64,000 nt of DNA from G016234445 sp964438865 (GTDB lineage Bacteria > Chloroflexota > Dehalococcoidia > Tepidiformales > Tepidiformaceae): the NCBI GenBank assembly GCA_964438865.1, contig CAYTMI010000001.1, positions 434,001-498,000 of the forward strand. The letters are read 5' to 3'. Below the pieces are notes generated by a model that searched no databases, was not told where the DNA came from, and worked only from the letters and a program-made list of their open reading frames with translations. This document shows, in pieces, positions 52,501 to 60,790 of the stretch (its first letter is position 1; each line of letters starts with the position of its first letter). Position numbers and translations under genes: made by a program.

Positions 52501-53198
52501 AGAAGGCCGAGACGGCTGTGAGTGGCGCCCTGGAGCCGGGAGCTTACGTCGTCCTGACGGTCCGCGACGCGGGCACCGGGATGGGCGATGCGACGCGACT
52601 GCGGATCTTCGAACCCTTCTTCACGACCAAGGAAGTCGGCAAGGGGACGGGACTCGGCCTTTCCACGGTGCAGGGGATCGTCCAACAGAGCGCCGGCGGC
52701 ATCCAGGTGGACACCGAACCCGGCAAGGGAACCACCTTCAGAATCTACCTGCCGCGCGTCGCGCAGGTGGCCCCGGAGGCTCTCGCAGGTCCCACAGACG
52801 GGCGGCCTCTGGCGGGCGAAACCATCCTCGTGGTCGAGGACTACCCGGCGCTCCGCCGCCTGGCCGTACGCTTCCTGCAGTCGGCCGGTTACAACGTGCT
52901 TGAGGCCGGCGACGGCGAAGAGGCGCTGCAAGTGCTCGAGCGCCACCAGGGGCCGGTGCATCTGCTCGTAACCGACGTGGTGATGCCGGGCATGAGCGGA
53001 AGGGTCCTGGCGGAACGAGCCGCGGAAGTCCGCCCGGAGATCCGGGTCATCTTCACCTCCGGATACACCGACGACGACCTGTTGCTCCGCGGGGTGCAGG
53101 CGGAAGGCGCTCACTTCGTCGCCAAGCCGTACACCAGGGAGGCGCTGGAGGGCGCGGTGCGAACGGTGCTGGGCGCACTGGTTGAGAAGCCGCGTTAA
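49557..53198 (+). CDS. Hybrid histidine kinase with GAF, five PAS domains and a receiver
   Basis: Cytoplasmic sensor kinase of 1213 aa with no membrane segment. Order: GAF (about residues 40-200), PAS units near 210-330, 330-455, 455-580, 580-705 and 705-825, HisKA with phospho-acceptor GGIAHDFNNLLSV near 845, HATPase with NLAVNARDAM (N box, 957), DAGTGMG (G1, 1003) and GTGLGLSTVQGI (G2, 1029), and a C-terminal receiver (VVEDYPALRRL, phospho-Asp in LVTDVVMPGMSG near 1138, Lys in AKPYT near 1188). GGAAGG lies about 8 nt before the ATG at 49557. The GAF domain and PAS stack suggest small-molecule, light or redox sensing; ligands are unknown. It faces the second hybrid kinase tail to tail. Confidence 0.93.
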   Translation: MGTQQPENLPGRHQPSPRERGLANSDIPLIDGLVAVGRTLASAAPLAERLNHLCRVVAGLLGSDRSSIFVLDGKRYRGIANFGNPPDVAALFPDHRVSRRDPLIAEAVRLGSVVVVNDALKSDLMNRETARLARIGAIAVAPMYGRTGEALGFLTAEFNENPGVFDDSSARLVLGFAGLASAAVVADEADRARLLDQERLRERERFLSDSQRVAEIGSWKIDLPPWQVTWSDETYRVYRVSPDSFVPSMESLIGLLHPDDRGTMEEWARACEAGEKPSDIEFRAIHPDGSIRIINGRGELELAGTNPVRMIGTAQDITERKRAEEALRRTESSLEHAQAQAHLGSWEIDLATQTAEWSREMFRIYGLDPAGPLPTVSEFFKLIARDDTDRLVEVSRRALEQDEPIEAEFRTVPIRGETRHLLTTFARSLDSTGRVTRLTGTAWHFTDRKKAEGALAESERKLRLHVQNTPVAVIEWDTGFCVTRWNPAAERIFGYSAAEAIGQHADLIVSEGIQPVVDAVFAALRERSGGERSTHENLTKDGRVVVCDWFNTPLTSADGTVIGVASLVQDVTESRRAEEALRESEERFRSTFEQAGVGIAHIAPDGRRLRVNQKLCDIVGYASEELLQMSFQDLTEPDNLATDVEGQRRLLAGEIATYSVEKRYIRKDGSRVWANLTASLVRDPAGEPDYFISVVEDISRRKEADETMRLQAVALQSAANAILITDRYGVIQWINTALTATTGYTEEDAVGRNALDLLMSGVNEQESYAAVLDTLQAGKVWQGELMNRRKDGSLYPEEQTITPVRDDGGEITHFVGVARDITERKRLEAELQQAQKMESMGQLAGGIAHDFNNLLSVINGTAVLFAEQLRSDDPLREALDEIREAADRGAALTRQLLAFSRKQILQPKVLDLGELVLGVEGMLRRLIGEDVDLTVGRPEGACNVKADPGQLEQVILNLAVNARDAMPTGGALTIETEAVDLEKAETAVSGALEPGAYVVLTVRDAGTGMGDATRLRIFEPFFTTKEVGKGTGLGLSTVQGIVQQSAGGIQVDTEPGKGTTFRIYLPRVAQVAPEALAGPTDGRPLAGETILVVEDYPALRRLAVRFLQSAGYNVLEAGDGEEALQVLERHQGPVHLLVTDVVMPGMSGRVLAERAAEVRPEIRVIFTSGYTDDDLLLRGVQAEGAHFVAKPYTREALEGAVRTVLGALVEKPR

Positions 53199-53273
53199 CG
53201 CCGCCTCGGCACTCGGCCAGCGACTCGCGGCGGATCGGGTGCGACTCCGTCCAAACGCGAACGCGGCCGCCGA

Positions 53274-56200
53274 CTAGCCTGTCGTGTCGATGACCTGCCG
53301 GATGACGTCGCGGAGGGTGGCGATTTCGTAGGGCTTCTGGATGAACCCGGCGAGGCCGTCGCTGGCGAAGCGGCTGGTCGCGTCCTGCTCGGTGTAGCCG
53401 CTCATCAGGACGACGCGGGCAGTGGGGTCGATTTCGCGGAGGGCGCAGAAAGTCTGTTCGCCGTCCATGCCCGGCATCGTCATATCCAGCAGAGTGCAAC
53501 GAATCTCCCGGTGGTGCTCGCGGAAGATTTCCACCGCCTCGAAGCCATCGGCGGCGGTGAGCACGGTGAGCCCGAGAGATGAGAGCGCCCGGGCCGTGAC
53601 GCGCCGGACCGTGTCTTCGTCGTCGACGACAAGGATCGAGCCGGACGGCTTCCATTCGGGCGCCGGCGCCTCGGCACCGGGGGCGGTTTCGGCCGCGGTT
53701 GCGCTGCGGGGGAGGAGAAGGGTAAAGGCGGACCCTCGCCCGGGGGTGCTGTCGATCCGGATGGCACCGTGGTGGCCGCGGACGATCCCGAGGACGGCGG
53801 CCAGCCCGAGCCCGCGTCCCGTGAACTTGGTCGTGAAGAAGGGGTCGAAGATCTTCGCCCGGGTCTCGGCGTCCATCCCGGCGCCAGTGTCCCGGATTGA
53901 GAGCGAGACGTAGTCGCCGGCGGGGAGGTCGGGCGAAAGGTGGGCGGAGGCGAGGTCCTCCCGGGTCGCCTGGACGACCTCGGTGGCGATGGTGATGATG
54001 CCGCTCTCCTGGCCGATCGCGTCGGAGGCGTTGACGACCAGGTTCATGACGACCTGGCGCAACTGGGTGATGTCGCCTTCTACCGGCGCGAGGTTGGCGG
54101 CGAGGTCGTAGTGGAGGCTGACGCCCTTGTTGAGGGAGACGCGGAGGAGGTGGGTCATCTCCTCCACCAGCGAGTTCAGGTCGATGGGCTGGATGACGAA
54201 GCGGCCCTTGCCGGAATAGGCGAGCATCTGGCGGGCGAGGTCGGCGGCGTGCCTGCCGGCGGTTTCGATCTGTTCGATGGTGTCGCGCGCGGGCGAGGCG
54301 GGCGGGAGTTCCATGAGGGCGAGCCCGGCGTTCCCGAGGATGCCGACCAGGAGGTTGTTGAAGTCGTGGGCGATGCCGCCCGCGAGGACGCCGAGGCTCT
54401 CCAACTTCTGCGCCTGGAGGAGCGCCTCTTCCTGGCGCTTGCGGTCGGTGATGTCCTGGACGACGGCGAGGAAGACGGGCGGCGTTTCGCTCCGCGAGAG
54501 GCTGAGGCTGACGTCGCCAACGTAGGTGGAGCCGTCCTTGCGGCGGACGGTAGTCTCGGCATGGATGGTGTCGCGCTCCCCGGCGAAGAGGGGTGCGGTG
54601 ATGGGGGCCCACCGGTCGGCGTCGAACTCAGGGTTGATGTCAGGAATGGTCATCGTCCTGAGTTCTGCTTCGGTGTAGCCGAGGTTGTTGCGGGCGCCGC
54701 GATTGACCTGGAGGATGCGAAAGGTCCCCGTTTCGAGGACATAGACTTCGCTGGCGGATTCGTCGAGCAGCCGGCCAAGGCGGCTGGCGAGGGCTTCGGC
54801 ACGCTCCTGGGCCTCTTCCGCCTGGCGGAGTCCGGTCACTTCGCGAAGGCTGCCGATGAGCCGGTAACAGGTGCCGTCGCCGGCGAACAGGGGCGTCAGC
54901 TGGGTGATCGCGTGGCGGATGCGTCCGGCGCGGTCTTCGCGGCTCCATTCCCGCTGGATTGGCCCACGGGCCGCGATCGCCGCGTCCACGCGGCGCTGCC
55001 CATCGGGGGCTTCGGGGCCGAGCGACTCTTGCAGGGTCTTGTTGAGGACCATTTCTGGGGTGCGGTCGAGGAGGTCGCAGTAGGCAGCGTTGATGGTGGT
55101 GCAACGGAACTGGCCGTCGGGTCCGCGCTCCATCACGCAGAGGCCGTCGGAGATGTTGTCGAAGACGGCACGGTAGTTGATTTCGCTGGCGCGGAGGGCG
55201 TCCTCGGCCGCTTTCCGGGCGGTCACGTCGCGGCTGCTGCCGATGATCCGGCGGCACAAGCCGTCGTCAGCGTAGACGGGCGTCAGCGTGGTGATCAGGT
55301 GCACCTGGCGGCGCCCGAGGGTGAAGCTCTCTTCGTACTCCACGGTGCCGCCCGCTTCGGCGACCACGGCGTAGCGGGATTCGGCCCATGCCGCATCGGT
55401 CGGCGGGAGCACTTCCCGGGGCGCACGGCCCACGATGTCGGCGCTGCGGAGGTGGGTCAGCTCTTCGAACGCCCGGTTCACGAGGACGCAGCGGAAGTCG
55501 CCCGCTTCGTCCCGGTCGAGGACGAAGATCGCGTCGGAAGTGCCATCGATGACGGCGCGGTAGTTGGCTTCCGAAACCCGGAGCGTCTGTTCGGCCCGCT
55601 CGCGTTCGGCGATGTCGCGAATGAATGCGCTGAAGGAGGTTTCGCCGCTGGCGGAGACGATGGGGGTGACGGCGAGTTCGGCCGGGAATTCGGAGCCGTC
55701 CCGGCGCATGGCGATGACTTCGCGGCGGCGGCCGAGGATGTGGGCCTCGCCAGTCTGGAGGAAGCGGCGGAGGCCTTCCCTGTGTGGTTCGCGGTCTCCC
55801 GGGCGGACGATGGTGGCGGCGAGTTCGCGGCCAATCGCCTCCCGGGCGGGCCAGCCGAAGATCGCCTCGGCCTGGGCGTTCCAGGCGGTGATTGAGCCGC
55901 TGGCGTCGATCGTGACGACGGCGTCGAGGGCCGTATCGATGATCAGGCGGGTGCGGGCCTCGCTTTCGCGCAGCGCTTCCTCCGCCCGCTTCCGTTCGCT
56001 GATATCGCTGATCGTGAAGAAGACGAAATCCTCGCCTGAGAACTGGACGCGCTCGGCCGAAAAGAGCGTCGTCAGCAGCGTGCCGTCTTTGGTGCGGGCG
56101 CCCACCTCCCAGCGATCGCATGCCGCCTCCGTGGCGAGGTGGCCAAGCACGCGGTCCGGGAAGCCTTCTTCTTCCCAGAGATGGAGCGCCTTTGCCGTGC

Positions 56201-57089
56201 TGCCTACGAACTCGTCGCGGCTGTACCCGGTGAGGGCAAGCATGCGTTCGTTGACGTCGACGAGGGTGCAGTCGTTCGCCGCGGCGAGGGCGAGGGGTTC
56301 CGGGCTGTGGGCGAAGAGCAGGGAGAACCGCTGTTCGCTTGCCCGGAGAGCGTCTTCGTGGCGCTTCCGTTCGGAGGTGTCGCGGCCGATCCCCTGGACC
56401 GCGAACGGGCGGCCGTCCTTGAAGACGATCCGGGTGCTCACTTCGAGCGGGGCGCGCACCCCGTCCTTGCGGATGATGTCGATTTCGTAGGCGGTCTGGC
56501 CGGCGACGCCGGCGACCTTCCGCCGGGTCATTTCCTGGGCCTGCGGCAGGTGGTCCGGGGCGACGAGGGAGGAGATGTTCGTGCCGATGAGTTCCGCGAC
56601 CAGGTAGCCGGTGATGGATTCGGCGGCGCGGTTGCCGGAGGTGATGACGCCCTGGAGATCGTGTGTGTAGATGAGGTCGTTGGCGTCTTCCACCAGGTCG
56701 TTGACCCGGGCTTCGGCTTCGCGGGCGCGTTCCGCCAGGGCCGCTGTCCGAAGGGCGAGCAAGAGGGCAGCCCGGCGGGCGGCTGCATTCGCACCGGCGG
56801 GGACGACGTGGCTGGCGCCAGCTTCGGCGATGGCAAGCGCGCTTTCGTCATCGGTCGCCACCGCAAGGATCGTGGGGCCGGGCGAGCCCGGCCGCCGGAC
56901 CTCGCGGCAAAGGGCAGCGGTCGCCGTAGCGGACTCACAGGAGGCGATGACGAGCGGGAAACCGGCGGCGGTCGAGGGCGTGAGAGCCTGCCCGGGTTCG
57001 GGGCGACGGACGGCATGGCCGCATTCGGCTGCAAGCGACTCCCACGCCTCGCGCTGTGCGTTGCCGTCGACGACGACCAGTATGTTCAC
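53274..57089 (-). CDS. Hybrid histidine kinase with pseudo-receiver, six PAS domains and a receiver
   Basis: Sensor kinase of 1271 aa. The first 115 residues look like a degenerate receiver (ILVVVDGNAQREAWESLAAECGHAVRRPE; VIASCES where an Asp would be expected). Six PAS units follow (about 133-245, 245-365, 365-495, 495-625, 625-750, 760-880), then HisKA with GGIAHDFNNLLVG near 906, HATPase with NLVVNASDAI and DTGAGMD, and a receiver (VVDDEDTVRR; phospho-Asp in LLDMTMPGMDG near 1203; Lys in QKPYE). GTG at 57089 is preferred, with GGGGGAG 8 nt upstream. No transmembrane segment. The arrangement is suited to a phosphorelay; a separate HPt protein is not in the window. Confidence 0.92.
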   Translation of the reverse strand: MNILVVVDGNAQREAWESLAAECGHAVRRPEPGQALTPSTAAGFPLVIASCESATATAALCREVRRPGSPGPTILAVATDDESALAIAEAGASHVVPAGANAAARRAALLLALRTAALAERAREAEARVNDLVEDANDLIYTHDLQGVITSGNRAAESITGYLVAELIGTNISSLVAPDHLPQAQEMTRRKVAGVAGQTAYEIDIIRKDGVRAPLEVSTRIVFKDGRPFAVQGIGRDTSERKRHEDALRASEQRFSLLFAHSPEPLALAAANDCTLVDVNERMLALTGYSRDEFVGSTAKALHLWEEEGFPDRVLGHLATEAACDRWEVGARTKDGTLLTTLFSAERVQFSGEDFVFFTISDISERKRAEEALRESEARTRLIIDTALDAVVTIDASGSITAWNAQAEAIFGWPAREAIGRELAATIVRPGDREPHREGLRRFLQTGEAHILGRRREVIAMRRDGSEFPAELAVTPIVSASGETSFSAFIRDIAERERAEQTLRVSEANYRAVIDGTSDAIFVLDRDEAGDFRCVLVNRAFEELTHLRSADIVGRAPREVLPPTDAAWAESRYAVVAEAGGTVEYEESFTLGRRQVHLITTLTPVYADDGLCRRIIGSSRDVTARKAAEDALRASEINYRAVFDNISDGLCVMERGPDGQFRCTTINAAYCDLLDRTPEMVLNKTLQESLGPEAPDGQRRVDAAIAARGPIQREWSREDRAGRIRHAITQLTPLFAGDGTCYRLIGSLREVTGLRQAEEAQERAEALASRLGRLLDESASEVYVLETGTFRILQVNRGARNNLGYTEAELRTMTIPDINPEFDADRWAPITAPLFAGERDTIHAETTVRRKDGSTYVGDVSLSLSRSETPPVFLAVVQDITDRKRQEEALLQAQKLESLGVLAGGIAHDFNNLLVGILGNAGLALMELPPASPARDTIEQIETAGRHAADLARQMLAYSGKGRFVIQPIDLNSLVEEMTHLLRVSLNKGVSLHYDLAANLAPVEGDITQLRQVVMNLVVNASDAIGQESGIITIATEVVQATREDLASAHLSPDLPAGDYVSLSIRDTGAGMDAETRAKIFDPFFTTKFTGRGLGLAAVLGIVRGHHGAIRIDSTPGRGSAFTLLLPRSATAAETAPGAEAPAPEWKPSGSILVVDDEDTVRRVTARALSSLGLTVLTAADGFEAVEIFREHHREIRCTLLDMTMPGMDGEQTFCALREIDPTARVVLMSGYTEQDATSRFASDGLAGFIQKPYEIATLRDVIRQVIDTTG

Positions 57090-57234
57090 TGGTGTGGCTC
57101 CCCCGACGATGCAAGATCCGCGGAGATCGGCGCGGAGACCGGCCGATACCAGATCATAAGCGATCCGCGTGAGTGGATTCCGTAGGCGAAAACCCTGATT
57201 TCGAATTCGCCCGGGGCGATGAGCAGCCGCAGAC

Positions 57235-58167
57235 CTACCACCAGTGGCGCCGGCGGAAATAGATCGCCATGCCCCCGGCGAGGGCTGCCATGGTGCCGAG
57301 CATGACCGCGAAGCCGAAGTTGCTGTGGAGGCCGGGGACATTATCGAAGTTCGTCCCGAAAATCCCGGTGATGACCACCGCGGGCAGGGCGACGGCGCTC
57401 ACCACGGAGAGGACCTTCATGACTTCGCTCATCCGGTTGTTGACGGCGCTGAGGTAGGTGCTGAGGGCCACCTCGGCGTCTTCGCGGAGGCCTTCGAGGG
57501 CGAGGTCGACCCGGACCAGGTGGTCGTAGACGTCGCGAAAGTAGATCCGGTTGGCCTCGGCGACCTGGGGGAATTCGCCGCGGCTGAGCCGTTGCATGAC
57601 GGCGAGCTGAGGGGTGAGCAACCGCCGGATGCGGCCGGCGTTGGCGCGGAGGGCGAGGATGGCACGCTGGTCGGGGAGGATGTCCGGGCTGGTCATCACC
57701 CTGTCTTCGATTGCGTCGAGCTGCTCGGCGAGGGCGTTCACCTGCGGCAGGATTTCATCCACGGCGCGGTCGGCGGCTTCGTAGCAGAGTCCGTCGGCGC
57801 CCGGGCGCATGCCGATGCCCTGGCGGATGGCGGCGCCCACGCTTTCGATGGCGGGGATACGGTGGTCCTGGTAGGTGATCAGGAAGTCGTGGCCGAGGAA
57901 GATGTCGAGTTCTTCCGGGTGGGGGCCGTCGTCACCGGGGACCAGGGCGTGGAGGACAATGAAGAGGTAGCTGCCAAAGTCGTCGATCTTGGGGGCGTGG
58001 GGGAGAGCCGAAAGGCAGTCCTCCACGGCGAGCGGGTGGAGTTCGAGCTGGCCTGCCAGGGCATCGAGTTCGCCGGTCTCGCTGCCGGTGAGGTCGAACC
58101 AGCGGACGGTCGCGCCGGGAAGATCGCCCGCGGACCAGAGACCATCGACGCAGGACCACGTTTCCAT
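57235..58167 (-). CDS. CorA-like divalent cation transporter with GTN in place of GMN
   Basis: Protein of 310 aa of the CorA superfamily: cytoplasmic alpha/beta N-domain, long helices (residues about 150-250, VNALAEQLDAIEDRVM), and two membrane helices at the C-terminus. The pore signature after helix 1 reads ITGIFGTNFDNVPG; CorA proteins normally have GMN. The final residues are RRRHWW. TATCCT lies 8 nt before the ATG. Transport is likely Mg2+ or another divalent ion; the altered motif may change selectivity. Confidence 0.88.
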   Translation of the reverse strand: METWSCVDGLWSAGDLPGATVRWFDLTGSETGELDALAGQLELHPLAVEDCLSALPHAPKIDDFGSYLFIVLHALVPGDDGPHPEELDIFLGHDFLITYQDHRIPAIESVGAAIRQGIGMRPGADGLCYEAADRAVDEILPQVNALAEQLDAIEDRVMTSPDILPDQRAILALRANAGRIRRLLTPQLAVMQRLSRGEFPQVAEANRIYFRDVYDHLVRVDLALEGLREDAEVALSTYLSAVNNRMSEVMKVLSVVSAVALPAVVITGIFGTNFDNVPGLHSNFGFAVMLGTMAALAGGMAIYFRRRHWW

Positions 58168-58212
58168 CGCCGCACAGGATACGGGATCGGAAAAGGCGGC
58201 GAGCGGTCCGGT

Positions 58213-58509
58213 TTAGTCGGCGCGGCCGTGGCGGAGGACGCGAAAGATGGTGCGGCGGGAAAGCCCGAACATCTGGGCGAGGCCGTCGACGGTGACGCCA
58301 TCCTGGTGGGCGAGGCGAAGGATGCTGGCATCGCGGCCAGTGCGGAGCATCGCGGCGGCGCCGCCGGGGTCGTCGTACCGGCAGCGCGGAAGCTGGCAGC
58401 TCAGGCAGGACGGGTAGAGGCTGCACCCTTTGTCGGAGTAGTCCACGTATTCGGGCAGCGCGTCGATGCGAGACGGGCGGTCGAGCGGCGTATCCAGCGG
58501 CGTATCCAT
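58213..58509 (-). CDS. Small four-Cys protein with HTH, under an SOS-type promoter
   Basis: Protein of 98 aa. Residues about 29-45 hold C-x5-C-x2-C-x4-C (KGCSLYPSCLSCQLPRCRYD), a candidate zinc or iron-sulfur site, and residues about 60-92 form an HTH (ILRLAHQDGVTVDGLAQMFGLSRRTIFRVLRH). Unknown family as far as I can name. GGAGG is upstream of the ATG. The promoter has a LexA-type palindrome overlapping the -10, so the gene is expected to be induced by DNA damage. CorA is the next gene downstream on the same strand. Confidence 0.8.
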   Translation of the reverse strand: MDTPLDTPLDRPSRIDALPEYVDYSDKGCSLYPSCLSCQLPRCRYDDPGGAAAMLRTGRDASILRLAHQDGVTVDGLAQMFGLSRRTIFRVLRHGRAD

Positions 58510-58736
58510 GGTGTGCCTCCATCCTCCCCGCGGGTCAGGAGGTCCGGGCGGGGAAGTCAGAGTAGAACGTATGTTCTAAGGAATCAACCACCAACTGGCG
58601 TCCCGAGGCGCATGCGACAGGGGGTGACGCGGCCAGCCGCCTCCGGACCGGGATCTTCCCGGTTGGGAACAGCACACGAGCAAATAAGGGTGCTCCCCGA
58701 TGGAGCGGGCAACGTGACGCGAGCATATTCGGCACC
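58510..58736. other. Gap between the Cys4/HTH gene and the PadR gene
   Basis: 227 bp without a gene. It holds the SOS promoter described separately. Near the PadR start, CATATT (58724-58729) ends 7 nt before the ATG, a weak leaderless promoter match. Confidence 0.5.
58559..58587 (-). promoter_or_regulatory. SOS-type promoter of the small Cys4/HTH gene (LexA box 58563-58578)
   Basis: Minus-strand -35 TTGATT (58582-58587) and -10 TACTCT (58559-58564), 17 nt apart. The perfect palindrome TAGAACGTATGTTCTA occupies 58563-58578, covering the spacer and the edge of the -10. GAAC-N4-GTTC is the Gram-positive-type LexA box. Because the palindrome is symmetric, it could also act on the divergent PadR gene. 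Confidence 0.7.
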
Positions 58737-59294
58737 ATGAACAGCGATGACTTCCCCATCCTCGCCGCCGTCGCCGCCAGCCCGGCCCACTCCTACCAGT
58801 TGCTCGACCATCTCCAGGCCATGGGCGTGAAAGCGACCCGGAGCACGCTCTACCGCCGCGTGGAAACGCTCACGGCGATGGGGCTGCTCGAAGCGACGGA
58901 GGTGAAGGGCCCGCGCGGGCACCTCCGCCGGAGCCTCGTGGTGACCGCGGCCGGGCGAGACGTGCTCGCCGGGATCGTGGCCCGGGTGCTGCAGGTGGAA
59001 CCGCTGGAATCGCCGCTCTTCGCGCTGGCCGTGGGCTGCGCCGATGCGGTGGACGTGGAAGACGTGGCCGGGACGCTCCGGCGGCGAATGGGCACTGCCG
59101 CCCGCCGGCTGACGGAGGAAGAACGGGCGCTGGGATTCACCGAAGGGGTCGAAGAGAGGTGGCGGACGGCCGGCCGGGAACGGCGGATCGCCCACATGCA
59201 GGCGGACATCGCCTGGCTGCAGTCGGTGGTTGCGCGTGCGGGCGGGGTGGTCCAGGTTGGACGGCCCAGGGAACGGATCCGGCGCGCGAGCTGA
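58737..59294 (+). CDS. PadR-family transcriptional regulator
   Basis: Regulator of 185 aa. The winged-helix PadR domain is at the N-terminus: DDFPILAAVAASPAHSYQLLDHLQAMGVKATRSTLYRRVETLTAMGLLEATEVKGPRGHLRRSLVVTAAGRDVLAG. The C-terminal half is helical (dimerisation or effector region) and ends with a coil. Ligand and targets unknown. CATATT 7 nt before the ATG suggests a leaderless transcript. It converges with the amidase gene, 4 bp apart. Confidence 0.88.
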   Translation: MNSDDFPILAAVAASPAHSYQLLDHLQAMGVKATRSTLYRRVETLTAMGLLEATEVKGPRGHLRRSLVVTAAGRDVLAGIVARVLQVEPLESPLFALAVGCADAVDVEDVAGTLRRRMGTAARRLTEEERALGFTEGVEERWRTAGRERRIAHMQADIAWLQSVVARAGGVVQVGRPRERIRRAS

Positions 59295-59298
59295 GGGC

Positions 59299-60693
59299 TC
59301 AGGGCGCCAGTGGCGGGCGCCGCGACTGCCATGCTGTGGCCTGCTGGTAGGCCGCGCCGGCCGCGATCAGCGACGCTTCGCCGAGGTGGCGGCCGACGAG
59401 TTGGAGGCTGGCCGGCATGCCGTCGGCGGTGAAGCCGCAGGGGATCGAGATCGTCGGGCTGCCGGAGAAGTCGAACGGCGCCGTGTAGCGCATGATCGGG
59501 TTGACGCCGCCCGGCGGGTTCGCGCCCATCACGCTCAGTGGGGGCGTCTGCACCCCCATCGACGGGCAGAGCAGCAGGTCCACGTCTTCGAAGAGCCCGG
59601 CAAGCGCTCCGCTGAACTGGAGCCGGGTGTCGTGGGCCTTGGCGTAGGCAACGGCCGTCGCAGAGCGTCCGATGTCGAGGAAGGCCGCGAAGGCGGGACC
59701 GTATTCCGCCGCGCGTTCGGGGTAGAGGCCTTCGTGGGCGGCGGCAGCTTCGGCCGCGCAGACGAGCGTCCAGGAGTTCACGATGTCGTCCACGGGCGGC
59801 ACCTTCACCGGGACGATTGTGGCCCCGGCGGCGCTGAGGACGCCCGCACAGGCGAGCACGAGACCGGCGACTTCAGGGTCCATGTATTCGGTGACGAACT
59901 GCTCATCGACGCCGATCCGGAGGCCGCGGGCGCCCTGCTGGACGGCGGCCGCGTAGTCGGGCACGGGGGCACGGAGCGAGGTCGGATCCTTCGGGTCGTG
60001 GCCGGCGATCACGCCGAGCATCGCGGCCGCATCGGCGACGTCGCGGGTCATGGGGCCAACGTGGTCGAGCGAGGCGCCGAGGGCGAAGACGCCGTAGCGG
60101 GAGACGCGGCCCCAGGTGGGCTTGATCCCGACAACGCCGCAGGCCGCGGAGGGGAAACGGATGGAGCCGCCGGTGTCGCTGCCGAGGGAGCCGTAGCACA
60201 TCCCGGCCGCAGTCGCGACGCCGGAGCCGCTGGAAGAGACGCCCGTCCAGCGGTCGGCGTTCCAGGGGTTCACGGGCGGGGTGACGGAAGGGTGGTGGGT
60301 TGCGTAGGCGCCTTCGGTGAGGGCGAGCTTGCCGAGGATGATCGCGCCCGCGGCTTCGAGACGTTCGACCACGGTGGCGTCTTCGGCGGGGACGTGGCTG
60401 CCCATGACAGCCGTGCCCCAGGTGGTGCGGACACCCTTCGTCCAATAGAGGTCCTTCACGGCGATGGGGATGCCGTGGAGGGGGCCGCGGTAGCGCCCGG
60501 CCGTGATCTCGGCCTCGGCTCCGAGGGCATGGGCAAGGGCGCGCTCGGCGGTGACCGTGACGTAGGCGTGGAGTTGGGGGTCGAGCGCGGCGATGCGTTC
60601 GAGCTGGGCGCGCGTCGCTTCGAGCGGGCTGACTTCGCGGGCTTTGATCCGCCCGGCAAGTTCGGTGAGTGTGAGCCAGTGGAGAGTGGCCAT
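59299..60693 (-). CDS. Amidase signature family hydrolase
   Basis: Serine amidase of 464 aa. The Ser-cisSer-Lys triad is present: Lys in GIPIAVKDLYW near residue 79, cis-Ser in GVSSSGSGVATAAG near 153, nucleophilic Ser in GSDTGGSIRFPS near 176. It cleaves an amide, but the substrate is not evident; GatA is less likely because GatB/GatC are absent nearby. Start at 60693 (MATLHWLTLTEL) is typical of the family; 10 more residues are possible to 60723. Confidence 0.93.
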   Translation of the reverse strand: MATLHWLTLTELAGRIKAREVSPLEATRAQLERIAALDPQLHAYVTVTAERALAHALGAEAEITAGRYRGPLHGIPIAVKDLYWTKGVRTTWGTAVMGSHVPAEDATVVERLEAAGAIILGKLALTEGAYATHHPSVTPPVNPWNADRWTGVSSSGSGVATAAGMCYGSLGSDTGGSIRFPSAACGVVGIKPTWGRVSRYGVFALGASLDHVGPMTRDVADAAAMLGVIAGHDPKDPTSLRAPVPDYAAAVQQGARGLRIGVDEQFVTEYMDPEVAGLVLACAGVLSAAGATIVPVKVPPVDDIVNSWTLVCAAEAAAAHEGLYPERAAEYGPAFAAFLDIGRSATAVAYAKAHDTRLQFSGALAGLFEDVDLLLCPSMGVQTPPLSVMGANPPGGVNPIMRYTAPFDFSGSPTISIPCGFTADGMPASLQLVGRHLGEASLIAAGAAYQQATAWQSRRPPLAP

Positions 60694-60790
60694 GGATGGA
60701 TACCTCGCCGCCGGATTGAACACCCGCGCGGGGCCACTGGCAAGAAGGAGGGGGAAAAGGAAGGGCGCCGGGTAGCCCGCGCCTCGTCTG

